The notes below the pieces were generated by a model, which ran no database searches, was not told the DNA's origin, and saw only the letters and a program-made list of their open reading frames with translations. The translations under genes and the position numbers were made by a program. A DNA stretch of 64,000 bases from Blumeriella jaapii. Lineage: Eukaryota > Ascomycota > Leotiomycetes > Helotiales > Drepanopezizaceae. Of this stretch, positions 1 to 12,095 are shown piece after piece (positions within the stretch are counted from its first letter, which is position 1; each line of letters starts with the position of its first letter). The stretch is taken from positions 62,001-126,000 of the forward strand of contig VWND01000037.1 of NCBI GenBank assembly GCA_009599575.1, in the 5' to 3' direction.

Positions 1-1250
1 ACGTCGAACGTTTGAAAACGGTTCAGAACGACTTTTATATCTTTCGTTTTAATGGCTAAAGTTTAAATCTTTTTATTATATTCGTTTTATCAGAAATATT
101 TACGTCGAGCCGTTATAAGCTTTTCTACGATTTTTAAAATAATTGTAAAAATTCTAGCCGATACGAAAAAAAGGCCTGAAAAATTTGTTTTCTGATATTG
201 CTTTTAAAATCATTTGTTTTAAATACGTAATAGCATATTTTTCGCATTTTATTCTGATTAAGCTTTTGATTTTTATTTTACGAATATTTTCGACCAGCTT
301 TTCGAACGCGTTTTTATTTAAATAATTCGAACGAAAATGTTATAAACGCGCATCGTTATTCCGATCGTACGTAAACACGCTGCTTTTTTTAAATTTATAA
401 CGCGTACGACGTTTCGGAATTGTATAAATTATTAGGCCGGGCGAATTACGTTTTAAAAAATTCAAATTATTACGTAAGAAATGCGAATAAAAAAAGCAAT
501 TAATTTTAATATATTTAAATATATAAAAATCGGCGATCGTTTGATATTAACGTTTTAAAATAAAACTTTCAGGATTTTCAAAACGAAAAATATTATTTAA
601 TTTTTAAAACCAATAACCTTTTTTAATTAAAAAACTAGCGGAAATAATATTAATAATAAAATCTGGAATAAACGCTACGTTATTAAAAATTATATTTTAA
701 AGCTTTTTATTTTTTTTGCGAAAGGCTTTTTTTATTAAACGATTTTTTTTTCCGACGATTGAAAAATTTTATATGCTTATATAAACGCTATTAATAGGAT
801 TATTAATCTTTTTATAAAACTTTTCGATAAAAAAGTTTTTGTCGTTTATTAAATAAATTCCAGAGCAGTTGTTAAAAAAAATACTTTTATTTAAAAAATA
901 ATACTAATTAAGCTTTAAAGCTAAAACGTTGATTCCGAAATGCTTTTTGATCGTATTAAAATAAAAAAAATAAAAAGTTGCGGTAAAAAACTTTTTCTGA
1001 TCGTTTTTAAAAATTGATTTTAAAGTTTATTTTGGCTTAATTATTAAAACTTTAAGGATTTTGTTAATTGCGACTATTTGAATATTTTTTTTATTTAAAA
1101 CTTTTAAGATTTTTTTATAATTAAAAAACAGCTTTTTTCGCATTTCAGCGATTTTCTGCTTATTTAAAAAGTTGGAAAAAGTTTTTTTTTTTTTACGACG
1201 ATTATTTATTGCGTACAAAAGCTTTTTATAATCGGTTAAAAAATAAAAAT
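1..1250 (-). mobile_element. Decayed Ty1/copia pol (protease to integrase), truncated by window edge
   Basis: Read on the minus strand, three frames give a broken but recognisable copia polyprotein. Near 850-700 there is a retroviral-type aspartic protease neighbourhood (DRCSG, then LINDKNFF). Near 650-600 is NNVAFIPDFIINIISASF, equivalent to the copia NV-x-Y-x-P-x-x-x-N-(L/I)-I-S block. From 400 to 1 is the integrase start: FEKLVEN, the Cys-bearing RIKCEKYAI, then the integrase core beginning. Many TAA/TAG codons interrupt it. The base composition is strongly AT-rich and CpG-tolerant, as expected from RIP of CpA. The rest of pol lies beyond base 1. It is not functional. Confidence 0.6.
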
Positions 1251-1299
1251 AACGCTTTTTAAAAGTGTCGCATAAGCAATTATTTTTTTTTTTTTTTTT

Positions 1300-2420
1300 T
1301 TTTTTTGCTTTTTTTTTTTTTTTTTTTTCACGATTTTTCGAAATATCGTTGTTTTCAGAATCGAAAAAAAAAAGTAGCGAAAACTCCGACCTTTCGGTTT
1401 GAATTATCGAATTTTCGATTGTTTTTTAAAAAAAAAATTATAAAATTTAGTTCGATTAAAGTTTTTTTTTATAAAAAAACCGGCAAATTCGTTTTTTCAG
1501 ATATTCAGCTTTTTTGCCGTTTGTTTATTATAAATTAATATATATGCGGCGATTGCGTCGAAAAAATCGATAGCAGCGTAGCGACCATTTATATCAGAAA
1601 TTTTATATTCGACGGCTGTTTTATAAACGGTCTGCTATTTTTTCATTTATTCGATTATATTTATTTTTTCCGTTGTACGCTTTGCGAAAAGTATTTCTGT
1701 AATCAGATCTGACGAAGCTAACCACGGAAAAATATGCAAAAATAATATTTTTTTTCAGAATACGAACAAATGCCTGAAATAACTTCTGCTTTTTTTTATA
1801 ATATAAATCCTTGATTTTACGCATATTTTTATTTATTAAAAAATCTTTTTGCAAATTAATATAAAAAATAGCGTACGCTTTTTTATTATTAATAGCGTTA
1901 ATCTTCGATTAAGCAATTGCAAAATTTATTAAATTGGTTTTTATAATTAAAAAGATTTAATCGAGCAATTTCTGATAGGCAGTAATATATTCCTGCTATT
2001 TTTTAAGCTTTTTTAAATAATTTTTAGAAAAATAATCGATTTTATTTTTTAAATCGTCGAAAATTAAATTAGCTGGTCGAGGCCTGTCGAAAAAGTTATT
2101 AGTCGTAACGGCGGCTTTTTCTGCCTCGGTTATGCCGTTGTATTCGGCGCACTTTTTATTGTAGTTTGCTTAGCGCTTTTTGTTTTTTTAATCGATAAAC
2201 TGATATGAAAACTATTTTTATAATCGTTTATTAATAAAAAAACGAAATAAAAAATCAAAATCGATATAATCGAAAAAAAAATTTCTGATCGGTGAAATTT
2301 GTACGTTTTTAATCAGAAAATCTACGATTTTGAATCGTGAAAAAAAACCTTTTTTTTCGTAAAAGCCGATATATTGTTTTCGTTGTAAAAGGTCGATTAA
2401 CTGGATTGAAAAAAATAGAA
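1300..2420 (-). mobile_element. Probable gag part of the same copia relic
   Basis: This stretch lies directly upstream, in the transcriptional sense, of the copia protease remnant and is read on the same strand. Fragments such as NGITEAEKAAVTTN, a lysine-rich helical stretch and RSDYRNTFRKAYNGK have the order and character of copia gag (UBN2-like capsid followed by a basic tail). No intact zinc knuckle is visible. The assignment rests mainly on position and weak resemblance, so it is less certain than the protease-integrase part. A 3' end or LTR near 2.4-2.9 kb would be expected but I could not define it. Confidence 0.35.
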
Positions 2421-2959
2421 AAATAAAAATAAAATTTGTAAATTAAAAAAATCGAAAAATTAATGTTTTCCGCATTTTTAATAATCTTTTATCGATTCGT
2501 AGCTTTTTGTTAAATAAAAAAAACTTTGCAAAATATAATCTTTCACGAATATTTTTTAATAATTCGAATAAATTGACCGGTAAAAGCTTCCAACGAATCT
2601 CCTAGCGTATGCATTGCAGAAAAAAGCTTATTAATTGGCTCCGGAGCTTATAACTGTCGTGCATAGCTAAATAATCGGTAAAAACCCTTACCGGAAATTA
2701 AAACGAATAAATTATATATAATAAAATATTATTTGTATTGTTTTAAATCTGACTGGCGAGCTTTTCGCAAAAAACGGAAGATTCGGGCTCGCTTAGTCAG
2801 TCGCTCGGAAAAACTAGTTTCCGAAAAGGCTCGTTATCACGTAACTACGAATTTTTCCGAGCTTCAGGAACATCTAACTACTGAAAGCGTACAGAAAGAA
2901 TAAATCTGGAACAAAGGAAATAAAAGGAAATAAAGGAATGTGAATATAGCGCAACAAAA
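2421..2959. other. AT-rich spacer between two retroelement relics
   Basis: No gene is visible. The stretch 2580-2960 is less AT-extreme than its surroundings and could hold LTR or leader sequence of either neighbouring element, but no matching second copy was found in the window. Confidence 0.3.
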
Positions 2960-5900
2960 CCTAATTTCACAGTTTTTTCGAACGTTTCAGAATCAACGAA
3001 ATATCGATTTCGACCTTTTTAACCAGTTTAGCAAAGCTAACTTCGAATAAATTTTTTTTCGAATTTTTTTTTCCGAAATACAAAAACCTCGAACACGTGT
3101 TTTTTAAAACCGTCAATAACGACCTAGCCTTTCACCGGCCCTACGACTATAAAATCGAGCTTATTATAAATAAAAAAAAGCTGAAATATATTTTTTTATA
3201 TAAATATCGATTCCAAAACTCGAAATTATCAAAACTTATTTGCAAAATAATTTTAACAAAAGCTTTATCGAATTTTTCACCGTTTTTTTCGCTGTTCCAA
3301 TGCTTTTCGCCAAAAAACCCGACGGTTTATTACGTTTTTGTATCGATTATCGAGCTTTTAATAATATTATTCGTAAAAATCGCTATTTTTTTCTTTTTAT
3401 CGATAAAACTTTTGTTCGTTTTTCGAAAACGCGAATTTTTACGAAGCTCGATATTCGTTAAACTTTTTACAAAATTCGAATAAATCTCGCTAATAAAAAG
3501 CTAACGATATTTCGTACGCGTTACGACGCTTATAAATGCAAAATGTTACCTTTTGATTTTATTAATAAATCCGCAATTTATCAACGTTATATAAACGACG
3601 TTTTTTTCGATTATTTAAACGATTTTTGCATTGCATACCTAAATAACATTTTTATTTATTCGTCCGACCTTTTGAAACACGTCATATACGTTCGCAAAAT
3701 GTTTTAAAAGCTCGCTGACGCTGGATTACAGGCCGATATTCGGAAATTTGAATTTAACGTTATTCGAATCCGTTACCTAAGCTTTATTATTTTTATTAAA
3801 AACCTAAAAATAAATTTAAAAAAAGTTTCCGTGGTCGCTTATTAAAAACTTTTTATTATTATAAAAAATATATAAAACTTTTTTGATTTTTATAATTTTT
3901 ACCGACGTTTTATTCGAAACTACGATATAATTGCAAAGCCTCTGGTTTATTTAACCAAAGCTAACGTTTTTTATAATTTCATTTCTAAATGTCAGAAAAA
4001 TTTCGACCTTTTTATATTAGCTTTTATTACTATATCAGTTTTATAATATTACAAGCAAAACCTTCCCTATATATTAAAAACTAACGCTTTCGACGGCGTA
4101 ATAGCTTTTATGCTTTCGCAATTCTATAGCGACGACTGGCTTTTAATCGCTTATTTTAGCAAAACTATAACTTTCGCAAAGCTAAACTACGTCGTATACG
4201 ATAAAAAAATGCTCGCAATCGTAAGATTTCTAGGCAACTTTCGTATTAAACTAATTAATTTAATTTATTAAATTAAAATAATTATTAATTACAAAGCTTT
4301 AAAATACTTTATAACCTTTAAATTCTTAAACGCTCGATAAACACGCTGGGCCGAGCTTCTCGCCGACTACAATTTTTTTATTATATATAAACCAAATAAA
4401 CACAACTTTCTGGCTAACGCATTAATACGTCGTACGAGCGAACTCGACCGCTAAAACTTTTTTAAACGCATCTAGCGTCTGTAAATTCTTTTTCGAGCAA
4501 ATTAAATTAATTACCGATTTTTAATTAAAAAACTTCGATTTTCTACGGCCTTCGAAACAGCTATTTTTATCGTTGAAATAACTGATTTTTTTCGTATTTC
4601 GTATCGTTAACTAGCTTTTCCACGTTAATCGCATAACTAGCAGCCTGATAGCTTTTCGAAAAAAAGCTGTACGAAACGCTACGAAAAAAAACGACGATAA
4701 TAATATTTCGTATATATTTAAACGCGATTTGCTGTTATATTACGGTCGTTTAATAATATCAAACGTCGATTATTTTCGTTTGGCTTTTATATAAGAAATG
4801 CACGACCAGATTTTTACCGCTTATTCCAACGTTCGCAAAACTACGCAATTGCTTTCGAACCAATATTATTAGCAAAATATAATAGCTTTCGTAAAATAAT
4901 ATTATCGCAACTGCTACGCTTATCGAAAAAGTTTTGTTTTAAAAAATAAGCGCCCCGGCTTTTTTTAGTTTTTTCCTGTTTTTAACCATTTTTAAAAGCA
5001 TATTACAATAGATTTTTGCAATTTTAATAAAAACAAATACGATTACGATAACGTATTCGTAATAATAAATCGCTTTTTCAAGCAAATTATTTCGATTTTC
5101 TGTTATAAAAATATCGACGTTCGAAATCTCGCCAAATTGTATATATTTCACGTATACAAATATTTTAATCTTTCAAAAAGTATTATTAGCGATCGTAACC
5201 TTTAATATTAATTTATTTTCTGATTTAAATTAAACAAAATACTCGGTACGCAATTAAAGCTTTCGACAGCCGCTTATTTTAAAACCGACGGTTAAACCGA
5301 AATTTACAATTAATATTTGTAAAAACGCTTTCGACCTTTCGTAAACTTTTATTAAAACGATTAAAGCGAATTTTTTCTAATAATAGATTTCGTTTAAATA
5401 ATTTTTTTTTACGAAAATTTAAATAGCCTTTTATTTTTTAAAATTATATACGATTATACTTCTTATATTAATTAAAATTAAAAGCTCGATATTTTTCTTT
5501 TTTCCAATCTTTTATATAAGCTAAACGCAAACGAAATTCGTGCTTACGCTCGCCGCTATTACGACGTTTGATCTCGCCAAATCGCATCTTTAACAAACTT
5601 ATAATAAAATAAAAAAAAATGCGAATAAATTTCGCCGCGCGATCGATTTTAACGTTAACGATTACGTATAGCTCGATATACGTTTATTTCCGATCTTCCG
5701 GCCTTTCCGCAAGCTCGATAATTTTATAAACGGCTTTTTTAAAATTGTAGCCAAAATTTTCGACAACGCTTTTAAATTAAATCTTTTTAATATTATAAAC
5801 GTATATTTAGTTTTTTACGCTAATCGACTGCGTAAAGCAGCTAACGACGCGCTTTCAAATTAAATTAACCCAGCTTTTAAATTTATTAATATAATTAATA

Positions 5901-6205
5901 AGCTTAAATACGAAATCGAAAAATTAATCGCCTGTCGAATACAACGGAAAACTCTTTAGTATAAAGCTTTTTAAATAAGCTTAAATAAAAATCTTATATA
6001 ATACTCCGCGTCTGATTTTATATATGTTTTTTTAAAGATGCGCGACTTTTATTTGACGTATAAAAAGTTTTCCGGTTTTTTTGCAAAATTTATAAACTGG
6101 CTAAAAGCATATTCCGAAGGTTTGGATTCGTACGATTATTTGGATAGCGACGTATTAATAGATAAAAGCTCGAGAGCGCGCTTTTTTCGGACAGGAGGAT
6201 AGTAT
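2960..6205 (+). mobile_element. Decayed Ty3/gypsy pol: reverse transcriptase, RNase H, integrase
   Basis: The order of fragments is that of a gypsy polyprotein. RT: HRPYDYKIEL (about 3130), VPMLFAKKPDG and CIDYRAFN (3300-3350), FTKLDIR (3440), then FCIAYLNNIFIYS (about 3620), where the catalytic YLDD has become YLNN. RNase H and connection: LSQFYSDDW, AYFSKTITFAKLNY and RWAELLADYNF with YKPNKHNFLANAL (4080-4430). A fragment LLLYYGRL (about 4725) marks the start of integrase, and a long degenerate tail follows to about 6205. Several stops sit where the family has Gln (for example the one before TRWAELL), matching CAA/CAG to TAA/TAG change. No frame is intact. Confidence 0.75.
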
Positions 6206-6217
6206 AACGATTTATTC

Positions 6218-6551
6218 TGTTGCCACCCCTCGTGTTACCCCAGCAATTACGTATAATTGCAAGCTCCCTGGTCTTCTAGTAGGTCTTTCTATTAATTATA
6301 AAAACTATTTATATATATAAGACTTTCTTCCCTTAGCAATCTCTGCCCTTTGTAATTATTGATTCTAAGTGAATATTTTTGTTACAGAACCAAAGGCTCG
6401 TTTCTCATACCATATGAACTCGGCGACCAATTGACTGATCTCCCAGCCCTCCGACTGATTAGATCGTCACAGAAATCAGTCTGATTATCAACCCAATTTT
6501 ATCTGAGCTTTATTATCTGAACTAGTGTTTCCCTGCCTTTCAATCCTTACA
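6218..6551 (+). repeat. Putative 3' LTR of the gypsy relic
   Basis: It begins TGTTGCC just after the last integrase-like codons and ends CTTACA, so it has TG...CA ends and about 334 bp. Its second half (roughly 6330-6480) is clearly related to 11905-12095: shared blocks include TTGATTCTAA, GAATATTTTT, CGGCGACC, TTGACTGATCTC and GACTGATTAGATCGT. The boundaries are inferred from TG/CA ends and not from a full-length partner. Confidence 0.45.
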
Positions 6552-7089
6552 ATATTTCGATTAACATTTTATCGAATTATTTTTCAAAAAAGCAAAATAA
6601 ACAAAATGATTTCAACGATAAGCGAAACGCTATTTTTTCGCAGAAGCTAATAGCAAAAAGGCTAAAAACGGGTTAGAAAACCGAAAAAATATAAAGTTAA
6701 AAAGTTCGGTTTTTGATTAATTAATTTTTAAATTATATAAAATAAACTAAATTGCATTTATTAAAGTTATGTTTTTTTTTGGTCGTAGTTAAAAACGATT
6801 ACGTATATTATTTAGGACAGAATATAAAACGGTAATATTTTGTATTAATAAAAATTAATAATTTTAATTATAGTCGAGGCATAAACCTTTTCGAAACCCT
6901 TTGTTATTAACTACTTTTAACAGGTATAAAAGCAAAGCATTTTTTTAAATAATATTATAAGTACGCAGTTTAATTCATACCTTTACTTATTTTTCTTTTT
7001 CTTTTTTCAGTCTTTTCTAGGAATTTCCTAGATTATTTTACCCACCGATATGTGGCCGTATCAGTCTGGTTTTCCTATCTACTTTTACA
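6552..7089 (+). repeat. Direct repeat copy A (element 3' end plus LTR-like block)
   Basis: About 540 bp that recur nearly base for base at 8131-8662. The part 6770-7089 starts TGTTTTT and ends TTTTACA (320 bp) and would suit an LTR. The upstream 200 bp is shared too and looks like the decayed end of a reading frame (KKQNKQN, NDKRNAIF). Differences between copies are mostly C/T and G/A, as RIP would produce. Confidence 0.6.
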
Positions 7090-8130
7090 ATTATTATATT
7101 TTATAAAAAAAAAATAGTTATATACAAGTATTATTTCCGATTAATTAAAATCTAAAAAGCGCTTATAGTTTTTTTCGCTAATATGTTTTACAATTTTATT
7201 TAACAAATTTTTAAAATGCATTCCGGCTTTTATTTCGCTGTTTTAATTACTCGGAATTCCGAAAACTGCTGCTTCGTAGCTTATTTTAACGTTCCGATCG
7301 CTTTAGGTTTCGCTGGTTCCGACCGTATTATAATTATAAAATTCGATATCGCCGATTTTTAAAAAAAAAAAAAATCGAAAACTTTACCGACGCCATTTTC
7401 GATTATTACGTTTTGCTTGTATTCGTATATAATTCGAGAATAATCGAAGCTTATTTGCAATTATATTACGACGCTAAGCTAATTAAAATTATTTAAAAAA
7501 GCTTAGCTTTTTCGTATTTTAGCGCGTTTAAAATAATAGCTTTAGCTATTTCATCGGATTACGAAACCGAAAGCTACGAAATAAAAAATAAAATAATTTT
7601 TGTCAGCTTTTCGATTAAGCAAAAAGTTTTCGTTAAATTCAGAATATAAAAAACCGACGGCGTAATATTAATTTATTCGAATAATTACACGGCGCAAAAA
7701 TATAAAAATTATTTCGAAAACGACGCTTCGATAAACAATCTGATATTGTTTATGTTGCGACGAAAGCAATTATAATATTTTCGATAATTTCGATTGCAAA
7801 TAATTACTTCCGAATTATTTTGTAAAATAATCTTTTTTATAAGCTTCGGAGCTTTTTCAAAAGCATTCGTCGATAAACAACCGTAATTCGACCTATCAGT
7901 TTTACGCGAAGCAAAAGCGTTAATCGGTTTTAATTACGACGAATTAATCGATTATTTTTACGATTTTAATATAAAAATTTTCAGCGCTTTTTGCAAAGCG
8001 TAAAACCACGTTTAAAAGCTAAAATCTATTATTTACGAAAAAAAATCGTAGAAAACATTCGTCGCGGCGACGCTTAATAATATTATCGACGAAAAAGTTA
8101 TTAAAACGTTCGTAAATCTAAACGATATCT
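7090..8130 (+). other. Decayed coding-like AT-rich segment between the two direct repeats
   Basis: Long stretches read as protein on the plus strand with scattered stops, for example SSDYETESYEIKNKIIF, FGAFSKAFVDKQP and NYDELIDYFYDF between about 7540 and 7970. The family is not recognised. It runs into repeat copy B without a break and probably belongs to the same dead element. Confidence 0.35.
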
Positions 8131-8662
8131 CGATTAATATTTTATCGAGCTATTTTTTAAAAAAACAAAATAAACAAAATAATTTAAACGATAAGCGAAA
8201 CGCTATCTTTTTACAAAAGCCAATAGCAAAAAGGCCAAAAACGGGTTAAAAAACTAAAAAAATATAAAACTAAAAAGTTCGGTTTTTAATTAATTAATTT
8301 TTAAATTATATAAAATAAATTAAATTATATTTATTAAAGTTATGTTTTTCTTTGGTCGTAGTTAAAAACGACTACGTATATTATTTAAAACAGAATGTAA
8401 AACAATAATATTTTGTATTAATGGAAATTAATAGTTTTAGCTATGGTCGAGGCATAAACCCTTTCGAAACTTTCTGCTATTAACTATTTTTAACAAATAT
8501 AAAAGCAAAGCACTTTTTTAAATAATACCATAAGCACGCAGTCCAATTCATACCTTTACTTATTCTTTTTTTCCTTTTTTTAGTTTTTTCTAGGGATTCC
8601 CTAGACTATTTTACCCACCGATATGTGGCCGTATCAGTCTGGTTTTTCTATCTACTTTTACA
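8131..8662 (+). repeat. Direct repeat copy B (element 3' end plus LTR-like block)
   Basis: Second copy of the 6552-7089 repeat; the LTR-like part is 8343-8662 (320 bp, TG...CA). Both copies end with the conserved block ACCCACCGATATGTGGCCG and then TCAGTCTGG, which has escaped mutation better than the rest. Confidence 0.6.
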
Positions 8663-9694
8663 TAAATAAAAGAAATTAAAAAATCGTCGCGCTTTAATAA
8701 TAAAATATTTTCGACTTTTGGTAAGATTAGTAACGTTAAAAAAAACGATAGTATAAAGTTTTCTTAAGCAGCTGAAAGCGCTAAGTTTTTTTAAATAGCT
8801 GAAAATGCTTATTCGCTGCGAATGCGAAAAACTATAATATCGATGATAACGATATAAATATAATAATATAATAGAAAATTGTTTTAATAATATCGAATTA
8901 CCGTTCTGATAAATAAAAAAATAAAAATATAAAAATTAAAAAGCAAAAAAATATTAGTTTAAATAATAAAACTTAAATAAAATTAGGTTAATAATCAAAC
9001 TGATTTTTATTTTTTATATTTTTAGTAAAAAGCGCGTATAAATACAAAAAGAAAAATAAAATCTTCGAAAAAAGTATTTTTTAAAAAACCAAACGAATTT
9101 TATTTAATATGCTTTTTTAGCTTTTATTCCGATCTTTTTTCAATTCTTTTTAATATAACTTTAATAACTGATTTCTTAGCAATTATTCTTATAAAATATT
9201 TTACTTAAATATTATTTCCAGTTTTTATAATATTATCCGGCTTTTACGGCTTATCCGCAGAAAGTATTATTCGAAGGTTGGTAGGAGGCAGAGGGTTTTG
9301 GCGGATCATCTGACTTATACACGTGATGTTGGTTCCTGACATAAAGGAAATGGAAAATCGAAAAAATAATAAATTCGAAATTGCATAAAAAAATATTGCA
9401 ATATCAAATTAATTAAAAAAGCGCTGATAAAAATTTCGAATAATACTTTTGTTTTGACGCTATAACGGTTTCTTATATTTTTTAAGTATTTTACCGATCG
9501 TATTTTATCGCCAAAAGCTTTTTACGAGCGTTTTCCGTATGGTTGCAAGTTTATAACGAAAGCAGAAAAGATTATACGAAATTAAAGAACGATAAACTTA
9601 TGATTGCAACTGCGAGGACGCAGTTCTTCGAAAAAAAGGGGTAGTATTACGATTCTGCCAGTGATATAGGTGCCAATAGTATAATTGCCGGTGG
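8663..9694. other. AT-rich segment, no gene seen
   Basis: The bases are strongly AT-rich with stops in all frames. The last 300 bp (about 9360-9640) reads weakly as decayed polyprotein on the plus strand, but no family could be named. Confidence 0.3.
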
Positions 9695-9887
9695 TGTTGG
9701 AATAAGATTTGGGCACGGACCATCTCGGCCACTAGGCTTCGCGCTAAGTCACGTGATCTATAAGCGCAATCCATTGTATATAAAGTTCGCGATTCCGAGC
9801 ATTTTAGCTCGGTGTTTTTTTTTTAATTTATATGCGTACCTTTTGGTTCATATCACCCTTCTGATCATCCTTAAGTTAGCTGTGACA
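9695..9887 (+). repeat. LTR-like element with TATA box
   Basis: A 193-bp block begins TGTTGGAATAAG, a common start of fungal LTRs, and ends GTGACA. It contains CACGTGATC and a TATATAAAG box near 9777. It is much less mutated in base composition than its flanks. No second copy is present in the window, so it may be a solo LTR or the end of the decayed sequence before it. Confidence 0.4.
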
Positions 9888-11280
9888 TTAAATATATAAA
9901 AATCGTAAACGTCGTTTTTCAACATAAATGAAAAAACAATTGCGTAGCTAATTTTGTTTTTTTGCTAAATTTCAAATTTCGAATAATTTTTATAAAAAAT
10001 ATTTAATTTATCGTTTTAAAACTTTGTATTTTGCATTTTCATATTTTTTTTTATTATTATAAATCTTGAAAATATTTCCAATTTAACGAAAATAATCGGG
10101 GACTTGTATATAAAATAAGGCCGGGAATTGCAGCTTTAAATAGAATTGCTTTGGTCGAACGTATATACGGTATTTTCGTTAGTATCCGGGCTGATATTAA
10201 AAAAACTTTTTAATTTCGATATTGCGTTATAAATCGTACGGGCTATATAAGTTATTACGACCGGTATTTTCAGGGTTTTGGTTTCTGAAATTATATTAAA
10301 ATTTTACCGGCTATACAAAAGTATCGGAATTTTTTTTTTGCTTTGTTAAATAATAGCCTATTTGGTTTTTTAATTTTGCGACCATATTTTCGAAATATTT
10401 CGTCGTATTTATTACGCAACCGAAATTTTTTTTTTTTTGCAAAGCAAAAGTTTATTCGATTTTATTTAATTTTAATCGAGCTTAAATTATTGCCGCGTAT
10501 AAGATTTCTGCTACAAATTTTATAAAAAAGCCTGCGATTAAACAGATTTCGCGGAATTTTTTCTAAGCTCGGAAATTAAGTTTTGCAAACGTATCGGAAG
10601 TTTATTTTTTAAAATTTTTCCGAATAATTTATAATAACTCGTAAAATAAATTTAGTTTGTTATTTATTTTGTAAACTTCGCAGCAAAACGCAATATGCCT
10701 ATTTAATATTTTTTCGAAAAATATTACTAAATTTATTTTTTATTTTAATTTTCGATATCGTATTTGATATATACAAGTATCGGAATCATTTTAAATACTT
10801 ATTTTTAATAATAAAGCGATTTGTATTTAAGGTCCGGTACTTCGTAATTAATAGCGGTAATTGAATTAATAACGTTTTTGATTAATAATTATCGCAGGAT
10901 ATAAATTGCAACAGATTGGAAAATGAAGCGTTTGCTTGCTTATATTGCTGCTTGGTTTTTAAAATCTTTTTTTCGAAATTGTAAAATTCGCCGAACAGCG
11001 GTGTTAATAAAACATAATTAAATAGAAATTATTAAACCTGATCTTAGCTATTTTTTTTTAATCGTTTTGCATAACAAAAAAAAATTAATAGCTTTTAGCG
11101 CAGATCGGAAAAAAAAATCGTTTTGCATAACAAAATTTTTTAAACTTATCTTTTTTATTAAATTTTGCGAATTTATAATTAAAAGTTAATTTAACCATTG
11201 ATTAGTATTAATATCACAAATGGTAATACAAATAAACGACTAGTCGTAATAAATCGGATTGAAACTGTAAGCATTTTATT
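9888..11280. other. AT-rich relic sequence, no identifiable gene
   Basis: Poly-A/T tracts and stops occur in every frame. The composition matches the retroelement relics to the left. No conserved domain was recognised on either strand. Confidence 0.3.
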
Positions 11281-11904
11281 AGGTCTAGCTGATGTAAAAA
11301 TATAGGATAGATATGCGAGCGCTAGCGGGCGCTAGCGCTGCGCACCTATAACTGTGATCCCGCTCACCTAATCCCAAGTGACCCCTATAAGTATTCCCAC
11401 ATAAGAAATATGCATACGGCATCGGCCACGAATATAGCCAGTCAATCGCGTGTAAACGCGGAGTGGTATGGCCAATAAGCCGGAAAGAAAAGGAGATACA
11501 TAAAAAAAAGAAAAAAGAAGCAGAATCCAAAAGCCCGAGTCTAAAAACCGAAAGATAAAAACGATTTTGCGCTTCTCAAGATAAAAAAGCATTCGTTACA
11601 CAAAATATGCATAATCATAATCGCTCCGTTGTAATATCGCTTTGCGCGGACGTTCGTAGCTTATTTTGATCGAGCTGCTTTCGATCATAGCAAGCAGTCT
11701 ACGTAAAAGCGCAGCTGATTATATCGGGAAGACTTTGGTAATGACGTGTAAAAACGTCACGAATTTCTCCGGCTCGCTGAAAAAAGCTTTGAGGTATATC
11801 ACGGCGTCTCGCTCGGTTCGAGTAGGCGCGGGCCTCGAAGGGGTCCATACTTCAGCCATAGCTAAACAAGCCAAGTTCTATGAATACAAAGGACCACCGT
11901 TTTA

Positions 11905-12095
11905 TATTATTCATACATATAAGGTCCTTTCCTTTTTGCAACTTCTACCTTTTGTAGTCGTTGATTCTAAATGAATATTTTTCTAACAAAACCGAAGGCT
12001 TGTTCATTTCATACTATATAAACACGGCGACCTAAGTTGACTGATCTCGGCCTTCTGACTGATTAGATCGTTACAAAAGCAAGCTATTTCAAGTT
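11905..12095 (+). repeat. Second copy of the 3' half of the gypsy-type LTR
   Basis: Related to 6330-6480: both carry TTGATTCTAA, GAATATTTTT, a (C)GGCGACC block, TTGACTGATCTC and GACTGATTAGATCGT in the same order and orientation. It lies at the edge of the AT-rich island and is probably the remnant of another element or a solo LTR. Confidence 0.55.
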
